7,153 bases of DNA from CAWKZT01 sp963854565 (GCA_963854565.1 CAWKZT010000091.1:1-7153), one strand, 5' to 3'; counted from the first letter of the stretch, positions 1 through 6,444 are shown. Numbers and translations: made by a program. The notes: generated by a model from the sequence alone, not told the origin.

Positions 1-25
1 TCAGAGCGGCGGAACGCCGCTCTGA
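1..25. terminator. GC-rich hairpin, probable transcription terminator downstream of the exporter operon
   Basis: A perfect inverted repeat with 11-bp arms and a 3-nt loop: TCAGAGCGGCG at 1-11, gaa at 12-14, and its exact reverse complement at 15-25. It lies 58 nt past the permease stop codon (84), where a terminator for the leftward exporter transcript would be expected. The window begins at the base of the stem, so a T-tract for the minus strand cannot be seen. On the plus side the next bases (cacgccc) carry no T-run, so it is not an obvious intrinsic terminator in that direction. The structure is seen directly; its role is inferred. Confidence 0.6.
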
Positions 26-54
26 CACGCCCAGAACGAGAAAGGTTCGAGGTC

Positions 55-70
55 GGGATGGGTGGGTGGG
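55..70 (+). other. Putative G-quadruplex motif (four GGG runs)
   Basis: Four GGG tracts on the plus strand at 55-57, 60-62, 64-66 and 68-70 are separated by loops of 2, 1 and 1 nt. Short loops like these are known to favour very stable parallel quadruplexes. The motif sits between the permease stop codon (84) and the hairpin at 1-25. Because the exporter genes are read leftward, the G-rich strand is the template strand. Formation in the cell and any role in termination are inference. Confidence 0.5.
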
Positions 71-83
71 CGGTACGGGTTCG

Positions 84-929
84 CTAGGCGACGGTGCGGC
101 GGTACTTGCGAACAGCCAACGGTACGAACACCAGCAAGATTGCGGCTATCCAGAAGAACGAGTAGCCGACCAGGGCACCAAGGGATCGACCATTTTGGGC
201 GGTGAACTCGTCGCCGATCACCAACGCCCGGACCGTGTCAGAAAGAATGCTGATGGGTTGGTTGCTGGCGAAGCCCTCAAGCCATGAAGGCAAGGTCTCG
301 GGTGGAACAAAGATTGTGCTGGCAAACATCAGCGGGAACATCGGCAAGAACCCCGCCGAGTTTGCTACCTCAGGTGACTTGACGATTAACCCAACGAGAG
401 CCATTATCCACGCCATAGCGAAACCAAATAAGCCACAGAGCAAGACGGCCAGAACCACTCCAAAAAACCCTCCAGGAGCTTCGAAACCCAAAAGGAAGCC
501 GGTGCCAATGAGCAATATGATGACGGCAATCGTGCGCACCATGTCGGCAATAGTTCGGCCTGCGAGAACCGCAGATCGAGCTATTGGAAGTGAGCGAAAC
601 CGATCAATAACCCCGTTCGCGAGATCTTCGGTAAGGCCCACGGCCGTACCAATCGAGGAGAACAGTGCCGTTTGCACCAACATGCCGGGCAGCAGATAGT
701 TGACGTACTTGCCGCCGAAAGCGTCTCCGAGCGACTGGCCGATCGAGCCACCGAAGACGAAGTTGAACAAGAACAAGAACATCACCGGTTGAATTGTGGC
801 AAACAGTATGAGCTCAGGAACACGTATGTTGCGAATGAGGTTGCGCTTGGTAATCAGTCCAATGTCATGGACTGTTTGGGCAACGGTTGAACGCGATGAT
901 GCTGCGGTTGGAACGGCGGTGCTAGTCAT
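84..929 (-). CDS. ABC-2 type transporter permease, DrrB family (drug exporter membrane subunit)
   Basis: This 281-aa integral membrane protein should form the channel of an exporter with the ATPase encoded just upstream. Hydrophobic stretches that look like membrane helices lie near residues 40-60, 76-98, 130-148, 154-184, 190-209 and 252-273, the six-helix ABC-2 layout. Between the second and third is GVIDRFRSLPIARSAVLAGR (106-125), a cytoplasmic segment typical of DrrB-like permeases and thought to contact the ATPase. A basic tail (RKYRR) ends the protein. The ATG at 927-929 overlaps the ATPase stop codon by 4 nt (ATGA) and has a consensus AAGGAGG six nt upstream, so the start is secure and translation is probably coupled. 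Members of the family export anthracyclines, glycolipids or lipids; the substrate here cannot be read from sequence. It ends with TAG at 84-86. Confidence 0.93.
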   Translation of the reverse strand: MTSTAVPTAASSRSTVAQTVHDIGLITKRNLIRNIRVPELILFATIQPVMFLFLFNFVFGGSIGQSLGDAFGGKYVNYLLPGMLVQTALFSSIGTAVGLTEDLANGVIDRFRSLPIARSAVLAGRTIADMVRTIAVIILLIGTGFLLGFEAPGGFFGVVLAVLLCGLFGFAMAWIMALVGLIVKSPEVANSAGFLPMFPLMFASTIFVPPETLPSWLEGFASNQPISILSDTVRALVIGDEFTAQNGRSLGALVGYSFFWIAAILLVFVPLAVRKYRRTVA

Positions 930-1876
930 GATTCGCCTCCTTGCGGGCCGGTTATTGCGAGGAAGACGTCGTCCAATGTTGGTTTGTGAATTTCGAGGGC
1001 GGTCGGCATTACGCCGAGCGACTCGAGTGTCCGCGCTGCTGCCATGAGGTCCGCTGGACCATTAGCTGCGGGAATAGAGATGACGTTGCGACCGGAGTCA
1101 TAGTCAGGTGTGCCGTCAAAGGTCTCACGCAGGGCCACGAGCGTGGCATCGAGGTCGGCGGCGGTGACCTTAATTTCGACGATAGATCCACCGAGTTGAT
1201 CCTTGAGATCAGCGGAGGTGCCTTCGGCAATAAGTTTGCCCGAATCAATAACGCCGATGCGGTTGGCAAGTTGATCGGCTTCTTCGAGGTATTGCGTGGT
1301 CATCAAGATGGTTGTGCCTTGGTCCACGAGGTCGGTGATGAGTCCCCAAATCTCAATGCGGCTACCCGGATCGATTCCGGTGGTGGGTTCGTCGAGGAAG
1401 AGAACCTCGGGTCGTCCGACCATGGAAGCTGCGAGGTCGAGACGTCGTTGCATGCCACCGGAGTACGTCTTGACCTGTCGGCCACTGGCCTCGGTGAGTG
1501 ACATGCGCTCGAGTACTTCGTCGGCGCGGCTGCGGGCATCAATTTTGGACAGGCCATAGAGCTGACCAATCATCTGGAGATTTTCGTAACCAGTCAGAAA
1601 CCCGTCTACGGCGGCGGATTGACCGGCGAGTCCCATGCGTCGTCGAGCGCCACTGGGATCGGCGTGAACGTCGATGCCAGCGACGAATGCTTTGCCGCTG
1701 TCGGCGCGAAGGAGCGTGGTAAGCACGCGTATAAGCGTCGTTTTGCCTGCGCCATTAGGCCCAAGAAGGCCGTAAATGATGCCGGATTCGAATTCGAGGG
1801 AAACGCCGTCAAGGGCGTGAACGTCGCCGAAATACTTGAACACATTTTCGGCTGAGACGATGGGAGTCGTCGTCAT
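926..1876 (-). CDS. ABC transporter ATP-binding protein, DrrA family
   Basis: This 316-aa cytoplasmic ATPase should power the exporter whose membrane part is the overlapping downstream gene. Visible motifs in order: Walker A GPNGAGKTT (39-47), Q-loop glutamine near residue 86 (GLAGQSAAVDG), ABC signature YSGGMQRR (138-145), Walker B LFLDEP with catalytic Glu163 (159-164), and D-loop GIDP. The switch position reads TTQYLEEAD (193-201), with glutamine in place of the usual H-loop histidine; this Gln is characteristic of DrrA-type drug exporters and not a defect. The C-terminal domain ends with KPTLDDVFLAITG (298-310), also a DrrA hallmark. The ATG at 1874-1876 has only a weak AAAGAAG Shine-Dalgarno. 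It is transcribed divergently from the MarR gene across an AT-rich gap, a common arrangement for a regulator and its efflux target. Substrate unknown. Confidence 0.94.
   Translation of the reverse strand: MTTTPIVSAENVFKYFGDVHALDGVSLEFESGIIYGLLGPNGAGKTTLIRVLTTLLRADSGKAFVAGIDVHADPSGARRRMGLAGQSAAVDGFLTGYENLQMIGQLYGLSKIDARSRADEVLERMSLTEASGRQVKTYSGGMQRRLDLAASMVGRPEVLFLDEPTTGIDPGSRIEIWGLITDLVDQGTTILMTTQYLEEADQLANRIGVIDSGKLIAEGTSADLKDQLGGSIVEIKVTAADLDATLVALRETFDGTPDYDSGRNVISIPAANGPADLMAAARTLESLGVMPTALEIHKPTLDDVFLAITGPQGGES
936..942 (-). promoter_or_regulatory. Consensus ribosome binding site for the DrrB-like permease
   Basis: AAGGAGG on the minus strand, six nt before the permease ATG (929). It lies inside the last codons of the ATPase gene and fixes the permease start. 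It is the strongest Shine-Dalgarno in the window; most other starts here have weak or no such motif. Confidence 0.85.
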
Positions 1877-1904
1877 AGTGAGTCTTCTTTGCTGGAGCCA
1901 AATG

Positions 1905-1927
1905 AATACTTTAGTTTATAAAGTATT
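1905..1927. promoter_or_regulatory. Perfect palindrome, probable MarR operator
   Basis: AATACTTTA (1905-1913) and its exact reverse complement TAAAGTATT (1919-1927) flank a 5-nt centre. It lies in the 92-bp space between the divergent start codons of the ABC ATPase (1876) and the MarR protein (1969). The dyad size and AT-rich composition suit a winged-helix MarR dimer, and the location would let one site act on both transcripts. A smaller AAATATTT palindrome follows at 1937-1944. The repeat is seen directly; binding by the neighbouring MarR is inference. Confidence 0.7.
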
Positions 1928-1953
1928 GACTCTAGCAAATATTTAACTGATGG

Positions 1954-1961
1954 AGTATAAT
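1954..1961. promoter_or_regulatory. Overlapping divergent -10 boxes (TATAAT plus / TATACT minus)
   Basis: TATAAT at 1956-1961 on the plus strand is a perfect sigma-70-type -10 hexamer seven nt before ATG 1969, which would give a leaderless or nearly leaderless marR mRNA. On the minus strand the overlapping TATACT (1959-1954) could serve the exporter genes. Neither has a well-spaced -35: TTGACT at 1926-1931 is 24 nt upstream of the plus box, which is too far. The hexamers are seen; their use is inferred. Confidence 0.45.
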
Positions 1962-1968
1962 GTGTCTC

Positions 1969-2421
1969 ATGTCACCCAGCCCACCTCAACGCACCCGCGC
2001 CGAAATGATGATCGAATTGGATCTCTTCACGCGCGAGATCGGAGCCCTTACTAACGCGATGTTTGCTGGGTACATGGCTGAACTCAACTTGTCTTTGCCC
2101 ATGGCACATGCGCTCCGTGAACTCACCCAACCAATGCCAATGGGGGCGTTGGCTGAAAAATTGTCCTGTGATGCTTCCTATATCACTGGCTTGGCAGATC
2201 AACTTGAAGAACGAGGACTCGTCAGTCGCGAACCCGATCCGGGCGATCGCCGAGTTCGACGCCTGGTGATCACGCCACTTGGTGAGGCAACCGCAGCAAA
2301 ACTCCAGGCCCAAATGGTCGAAAATCATCCGATCTTTACCTTCCTCACCGATGACGAGATGGCGACGCTCCTCGGCATCATGAGCGCAGGAATGCGTCGC
2401 GATAAGGCAACGGAAGCGTGA
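1969..2421 (+). CDS. MarR family winged-helix transcriptional regulator
   Basis: This 150-aa cytoplasmic DNA-binding protein is the likely local repressor of the divergent DrrAB-type exporter, probably released by a small-molecule ligand. The winged helix-turn-helix spans about residues 57-105: MGALAEKL (helix 2), then SCDASYITGLADQLEERG (66-83, recognition helix region), then the wing with DPGDRRVRRLVITPLG (90-105), the classic MarR DxRxxR/LT signature. Flanking helices at both ends would form the dimer interface. Two starts are possible. ATG 1969 fits the TATAAT at 1956-1961 as a leaderless start. ATG 1960 adds three residues and has GGAG only 4 nt upstream, but it would overlap that -10 box. 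The 1969 start is preferred. It is followed after 37 nt by menH on the same strand, perhaps co-transcribed. Family assignment is firm; target and ligand are inferred. Confidence 0.9.
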   Translation: MSPSPPQRTRAEMMIELDLFTREIGALTNAMFAGYMAELNLSLPMAHALRELTQPMPMGALAEKLSCDASYITGLADQLEERGLVSREPDPGDRRVRRLVITPLGEATAAKLQAQMVENHPIFTFLTDDEMATLLGIMSAGMRRDKATEA

Positions 2422-2468
2422 GCAACCTTCCCTATAGCTGGCACGAAATCGCCGCCCGATGGCTTTAG
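2418..2468 (+). other. Possible 16-codon bridging mini-ORF between marR and menH
   Basis: GTG at 2418-2420 overlaps the marR stop (GTGA) and opens 16 codons (MSNLPYSWHEIAARWL), ending at TAG 2466-2468, just inside menH. It is in a different frame from menH, whose own start has no Shine-Dalgarno. It could carry ribosomes from marR to menH by re-initiation. It is short, so chance is a real alternative. Confidence 0.2.
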
Positions 2469-3226
2469 CCTTCGAGCTGCGTGGGCAGGGGCCACGCCTA
2501 GCGATGGTGCACGGCTTTGCGCAAAATCGCCTTTGTTGGGGAAAACTGATCGACGACCTGGCTACAGATCACGAACTCGTTTTGCTTGACGCGCCAGGTC
2601 ACGGTGAGTCGCAGCACGACGACGCCGACCTCTGGGAAAGTGCTCAGTTGCTAGCGGACATCGCGGGGCCGGCGCACTACTTCGGGTACTCCATGGGGGG
2701 TCGGATGCTGGTGCACCTTGCTCTCGCCAACTCTGAACTTGTGCAGTCGCTGACCACAATTGGAGCAACAGCCGGGACTGAAGACCAATCCGATCGCAGC
2801 GAGCGCATAGCCGCCGACGAAGAAATAGCACTCAGGTTACTGAGCGATGGCTTGGCAGATTTCTTGCACGGGTGGGAGGAGATGCCAATGTTTGGTGACC
2901 TCACCGACGAAATGTGGGGTCGGAATGAGCGACTCACTAATCGAGCGGCAGGCTTGGCGGCGAGCCTGCGCAGGTGCGGTTCAGGTCGCCAAGAACCGCT
3001 TTGGGACCGACTGGACCAACTGTCGATGCCCTGTCAGTTTCTGGCAGGAGAAGATGATCAGAAGTTCCGCGATTTGGCAGAACGTATGGCATCGCACTCC
3101 AACCGTCTTCCTTCTGAAACCGCAGCGGTAGCGACGGCCCCGGTGATATTGGGAGCACGTCATGCTGCCCATCTGGTCAACCCGGTGGCGGTCGCCCAAC
3201 AGATTCGACGTTTCACGCAGCTCTAG
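2459..3226 (+). CDS. menH: 2-succinyl-6-hydroxy-2,4-cyclohexadiene-1-carboxylate synthase (MenH), alpha/beta hydrolase fold
   Basis: MenH removes pyruvate from SEPHCHC to give SHCHC, the substrate of MenC, in menaquinone synthesis. The 255-aa protein has an alpha/beta hydrolase fold: first strand and oxyanion region GPRLAMVHGF (11-20), DAPGHGES (44-51), nucleophile elbow GYSMGGR with Ser78 (76-82), GEDDQKFRDLA with catalytic Asp200 (197-207), and RHAAHLVNP with catalytic His235 (234-242). The last three match E. coli MenH motifs (GYSLGGR, GERDSKF, GHNAHRENP) better than generic hydrolases, and menC and menE lie next door on the other strand. The ATG at 2459 lacks a Shine-Dalgarno; an in-frame TAG at 2435 rules out a longer protein. 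Its stop TAG (3224-3226) overlaps the menC stop on the opposite strand. A different hydrolase function is possible but less likely. Confidence 0.85.
   Translation: MALAFELRGQGPRLAMVHGFAQNRLCWGKLIDDLATDHELVLLDAPGHGESQHDDADLWESAQLLADIAGPAHYFGYSMGGRMLVHLALANSELVQSLTTIGATAGTEDQSDRSERIAADEEIALRLLSDGLADFLHGWEEMPMFGDLTDEMWGRNERLTNRAAGLAASLRRCGSGRQEPLWDRLDQLSMPCQFLAGEDDQKFRDLAERMASHSNRLPSETAAVATAPVILGARHAAHLVNPVAVAQQIRRFTQL
3223..3226. other. CTAG shared as stop codon by convergent menH and menC
   Basis: The self-complementary CTAG gives TAG at 3224-3226 for menH (plus) and TAG at 3225-3223 for menC (minus). The coding regions therefore overlap tail to tail by 4 nt, leaving no room for an intergenic terminator. 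Each transcript must run into the other gene, making antisense RNA likely. Confidence 0.95.
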
Positions 3227-4269
3227 CGCAGGGTGGCAATTTGTACCGTGACTTGATCTAGCAGGTCAAGGTCAGGCGACGGTGCTATTCCCGCGGCAGT
3301 GGGAACAGCGATGCGGCCTTCGTTCATCGCCAAATCGGGCCACGGATCAACCGCCAGCCAGCGGCTAGCAGGCGACAAATCTCCGGTAACAGTTATTGCG
3401 TCTTGGCCCGCAAAGGCGGCCAAGGCGTGGCGACCCAGGCCGGACTCGAGCATTCCGCCCGCTGAGGCGGGCACGTTATGAGTGGAGCACCACTGCGCCA
3501 ATTTGCGAGCGTTAGCTAAGCCTCCGACCCGCGGTGGTTTTATAGAAATCCCGCCCAGTAACCCGTTTTCAAGGTGCCATTGGGCATCGGCAATGGTGTC
3601 GATTGCTTCGTCGGCAATTACCAGAGCCGGACCCGATTCAATCAGGTTGAGCAACGGTTCAATCGTGCCCGGGGCATACGGTTGCTCAATAACCGTGACA
3701 CCAAACTCGTGAAGCCGGTGCAGCGGAGCGTCATCTCCGGCATCGTAAGAACCATTGGCATCGACGTGAAGCGCCACGTCGAAGTCGGCGAGTGCCTTGG
3801 AAACTGGACCGACAACATCAAGGTCATATCCGGGCTCGATCTTCAATTTGATTCGGCGAAATCCGGTTTCGGCTAGAGCGACACATCGAGCGATGGTCTC
3901 GGGGACTGAAGCAAAACCGACGGTCGCCCCAGCGCCAACATGGGTATCGGTTACTTCAAGCCACGATGCCAACGATTGGTTCTGGCGACGTAACTGGACA
4001 TCGAGATCGGCCATTTCGACCGCAGAGGCAGCCATCGGGTGAACGTCGGGATCGACGGACCCGCCCGAGACGAGAATATCAAATGCACCACGCGCCCATT
4101 CACTGGTGTAGCCAGGGTTGGTGAGGGCACTACATTCCCCCCAGCCTTCGGTGCCATCGTCTTCGACGACACGTATCACTACCAACTCTCGGACCGACGC
4201 TGAAGCGCCGTGGGCGGCCTCAAGGGCCTCGCGCAGAGGCAGCGACAGCAGCCGGACCTCCACCTCCAT
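3223..4269 (-). CDS. menC: o-Succinylbenzoate synthase (MenC), enolase superfamily
   Basis: MenC dehydrates SHCHC to o-succinylbenzoate in menaquinone synthesis. The 348-aa protein has the N-terminal capping domain (about 1-105) and a (beta/alpha)7-beta barrel. Catalytic and metal-binding residues are all visible: KLK (Lys141, Lys143), Asp170 in HVDANGSY, Glu195 in VIEQPY, Asp220 in IADEA, and Lys244 in ISIKPPRVGG. GGMLESGLGRHA (271-282) is typical of the OSBS/N-acylamino acid racemase group, so side activity as a racemase cannot be excluded. The ATG at 4267-4269 overlaps the menE stop as TAATG, with GGAG nine nt upstream inside menE. The open frame runs upstream to 4527, but that part is a shadow of menE with no MenC character. 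The gene converges on menH, sharing CTAG at 3223-3226 as stop codon for both. Confidence 0.93.
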   Translation of the reverse strand: MEVEVRLLSLPLREALEAAHGASASVRELVVIRVVEDDGTEGWGECSALTNPGYTSEWARGAFDILVSGGSVDPDVHPMAASAVEMADLDVQLRRQNQSLASWLEVTDTHVGAGATVGFASVPETIARCVALAETGFRRIKLKIEPGYDLDVVGPVSKALADFDVALHVDANGSYDAGDDAPLHRLHEFGVTVIEQPYAPGTIEPLLNLIESGPALVIADEAIDTIADAQWHLENGLLGGISIKPPRVGGLANARKLAQWCSTHNVPASAGGMLESGLGRHALAAFAGQDAITVTGDLSPASRWLAVDPWPDLAMNEGRIAVPTAAGIAPSPDLDLLDQVTVQIATLR

Positions 4270-5366
4270 TACAACTTGCTCCGGACTATCTTGCCAATGC
4301 TGGTGCGCGGTAACGCATCGGTTACTTCGAGGGCCCGCGGGGCCCACGCGGCAGGCAACACTGCCTTCACTGCGTCGCGCAGCTGGTCGAGGGTGGCCAG
4401 ACCACAACCGCTGGGAACGATGATTGCGGTGACGACTTGACCCCATTCGGCATCTGGCCGCCCTACGACGGCCACCTCGGCAACCGCTGGGTCCGCAGCC
4501 AGAACTTTCTCGACCGCTGTGGGCCAAACGTTCTCTCCTCCGGTGATGATCATGTCGCCCCGCCGGCCGAAGACTTCGAGGCGTTCACCATCCCATGAAC
4601 CGCCGTCACCCGTCGCAAACCAGCCGTCAGCATTGAAGGGATCGGTGCCATCGCGATAGCTACGCAACAACATGGGTGCGCGTAGTTGAATCTCGCCGTT
4701 GACTACTCTCACCTGCACACCATCGAGCGCTAGGTGGTCATAAATGACGCCGCTGCCTGACTCCGTCATGCCGTAGGACGCGACGGTGTTGGACGGTCGA
4801 TCGACGGGTATCGCTGAGCCGCCCAGCAAGATCTTGCGAAACCCAGCAGTGTCCATTCGCGCCAACATGGTGGTGACCATGGAAACCAATGTTGCTCCGT
4901 TGCTGGCGGCCTGATTGACAGCATCGACATCGAATCTCGGAAGGACGGTGAGAGCAGTGTTGGTCGCCAGGGCCCGGGTAATGACACTCAGCCCACCCAC
5001 ATGGTGAACCGGCAAACAAGCAAGCCAATGATCCGAATCCGGATCGACTCCGAGACGATTTGAGGTGGCGACCGCCGATGCCGCAATCGCATCGTGGGTA
5101 AGGACGGCGCCCTTTGGGTGGCCGGTAGTTCCGCTCGTTGTCACCACAATCGCATCACCGGGTTCGGTCGGTATTCCGTGACGAACGTGGACAGCGCCCG
5201 GTTCAATGACTTTGGACGGCGCCATGGTCAAAAGGATTCGCTCTCGGACGGGCGCGGGTGACGCAGGATCCAGCGGAAGCACCGCATCGCCGTTATCCCA
5301 GGCTCGAACGAGCTCTGACACGAAATCATCACCCGGGGTTAGGGCAAGGGCAATGAGTTCGTTCAT
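4269..5366 (-). CDS. menE: o-Succinylbenzoate--CoA ligase (MenE), AMP-forming
   Basis: MenE activates o-succinylbenzoate with ATP and joins it to CoA, the step after MenC. The 365-aa protein is a compact acyl-adenylate enzyme, shorter than E. coli MenE (about 450 aa) but like actinobacterial forms, so not truncated. Motifs in order: ATP-binding loop TTSGTTGHPKG (76-86), HHVGG (121-125), SYGMTESGSG (197-206), GWFATGDGG (248-256), FGRRGDMIITGGENVWP (266-282), and C-terminal PRTSIGKIVRSKL with the catalytic lysine Lys359. The N-terminal subdomain is reduced. The ATG at 5364-5366 follows the selD stop by only 4 nt and has no Shine-Dalgarno of its own, suggesting translation by re-initiation after selD. 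Its TAA overlaps the menC start (TAATG). The MenE role is supported by neighbouring menC and menH. Confidence 0.93.
   Translation of the reverse strand: MNELIALALTPGDDFVSELVRAWDNGDAVLPLDPASPAPVRERILLTMAPSKVIEPGAVHVRHGIPTEPGDAIVVTTSGTTGHPKGAVLTHDAIAASAVATSNRLGVDPDSDHWLACLPVHHVGGLSVITRALATNTALTVLPRFDVDAVNQAASNGATLVSMVTTMLARMDTAGFRKILLGGSAIPVDRPSNTVASYGMTESGSGVIYDHLALDGVQVRVVNGEIQLRAPMLLRSYRDGTDPFNADGWFATGDGGSWDGERLEVFGRRGDMIITGGENVWPTAVEKVLAADPAVAEVAVVGRPDAEWGQVVTAIIVPSGCGLATLDQLRDAVKAVLPAAWAPRALEVTDALPRTSIGKIVRSKL
4279..4282 (-). promoter_or_regulatory. Ribosome binding site for menC within menE
   Basis: GGAG on the minus strand, nine nt before the menC ATG (4269) and inside the last codons of menE. 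With the TAATG stop/start overlap it supports the internal menC start over the longer open frame reaching back to 4527. Confidence 0.65.
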
Positions 5367-5370
5367 CGCA

Positions 5371-6444
5371 TCAGGTCAGGCGGACGGTTCCGGCATGTTC
5401 GCCGACAAATTGGCCGACGATCGCCGCGTCATGCCCGCTGTCGACCAAAGCTGCCAACGCATCGGCTGCTTTCTCTGGGGCGCAACCAAACAACAGCCCA
5501 CCTGATGTTTGCGCATCGGCCAACATGACTTTGGTGCGAAGGTCGACATCGCCACTAAGCCAGGGGCTTACGTAGTCGAGGTTGCGTTGCGTGCCGCCGG
5601 GAATAAACCCTTGGTCGTACAGGTCCCAGGCGCCGGGCAAGATTGGAACGGCAGTGGTTTCGACTACCGCACCGACACCGCTGGATGCGGCCATCTTTTG
5701 GAGGTGGCCCAATAGTCCGAACCCGGTGACATCGGTGGCAGCACGGGCCCCGGCAGTACGGGCGATTCGGGCTGCTTGATCGTTGAGTCGAGTCATTTCG
5801 CGCACGGCGGCAACATAGGAATCATGAAGCTTGCCCCCAGCGACAATCGCCACCTCGTCGCAATTCTTGACCGCGGTTGCTATCAGGCCGGTACCGATCG
5901 GTTTCGTGAGGATCAGTGTTTCTCCCGCCGAAGCTGCGGCGTTGGTCATGAGTTCGTCCACCAGTACCTCGCCGGTAACCGACTGTCCGTACATGGGCTC
6001 GGGGCCATCGACGGTATGGCCGCCTGCTATGACCCAGTCGCCCTCGCTGGACATAGACCGGCCGCCATCCATGACCAGCGCCAAAATTTCGAGCGACAAG
6101 AGATCTTGGGGCCAAGCAACCAGGTTGAGCGCGAACAGCGGAACGCCACCCATGGCATAAACATCGCTAGCGGCATTCGCCGCGGCGATTCGACCCCAGA
6201 CAAAGGGGTCATCGACAATAGGAGTGAAGAAGTCTGCCGTTGAAACAAGAGCGCGCCCATCTGACCGAAGCCAGACGGCGGCATCGTCGCCGGTTTCGGT
6301 TCCGACTAATAGCTGGTCGGGTCGATCAGAACTTTCGGTATGGCGCAGAACCTGCGCCAGGTCACCAGGACCGAGTTTGCACGCTCAACCAGCTCCGTGA
6401 CTGTACTGCGTGAGACGGCCCTGGGTCAGGGGAGAGGAACTCAT
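5371..6444 (-). CDS. selD: Selenide, water dikinase (SelD), selenocysteine-containing; UGA at 6387-6385 read as Sec20
   Basis: SelD makes selenophosphate from selenide and ATP, the selenium donor for selenocysteine and selenouridine. Read through one in-frame TGA, the protein is 357 aa (E. coli 347). It starts at ATG 6442-6444, and residues 10-25 read RLTQYSHGAGUACKLG. This aligns without gaps to E. coli RLTQYSHGAGCGCK, so the TGA falls exactly on catalytic Cys17, with Cys22 and Lys23 matching Cys19 and Lys20. Further motifs follow: GDDAAVW (52-58), TADFFTPIVDDP (69-80), AAANAASDVYAMGG (87-100), and later DVTGFGLLGHL and DAQTSGGLLFG. A start at 6153 would delete the catalytic and first ATP/Mg-binding parts, so it is wrong. 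A SECIS-like hairpin follows the TGA. No clear Shine-Dalgarno precedes the ATG. The normal stop is also TGA (5373-5371), 4 nt before menE. A sequencing error of TGC/TGT to TGA is the alternative, but the exact position and hairpin argue against it. Confidence 0.93.
6341..6359 (-). promoter_or_regulatory. Candidate bacterial SECIS hairpin in selD
   Basis: On the minus-strand RNA, UGGCGCAG (6359-6352) pairs perfectly with CUGCGCCA (6348-6341) around a GUU loop (6351-6349). There are 33 nt between the UGA (ending 6385) and the loop. As I recall the bacterial SECIS rules (stem 4-16 bp, loop 3-14 nt with G among its first two bases, loop 16-37 nt after UGA), all are met. The hairpin lies within coding sequence for LAQVLRH. 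An alternative 6-bp stem, GACCUG/CAGGUU with loop GCG (6363-6349), overlaps it, is mutually exclusive and also satisfies the rules. Recruitment of SelB is inferred. Confidence 0.75.
6385..6387 (-). other. In-frame TGA recoded as selenocysteine (Sec20 of SelD)
   Basis: This is the only stop codon in the frame between ATG 6444 and the terminal TGA at 5373-5371. It replaces the nucleophilic Cys of SelD; Sec at this site is known from Haemophilus influenzae and other SelD proteins. The next codon is GCG (Ala), then TGC (Cys22). Confidence 0.9.

Noticed and set aside
941..1501. Plus-strand 186-codon frame
   Set aside because: It is antisense to the ABC ATPase, shows no recognisable domain, and reflects the codon bias of the real gene.
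2418..2468. Frameshift joining the GTG 2418 frame to menH
   Set aside because: menH from ATG 2459 already begins with a normal first strand of the fold (MALAFELRGQGPRLAMVHG), so no missing N-terminus needs explaining.
4270..4527. Longer MenC starting near 4527
   Set aside because: The extra 86 residues overlap menE in another frame and do not resemble the MenC capping domain; ATG 4269 has a GGAG and a TAATG junction.
5371..6153. SelD as a truncated 260-aa protein or pseudogene
   Set aside because: The upstream frame encodes clear SelD sequence to ATG 6444 with only one TGA, at the known Cys/Sec site.
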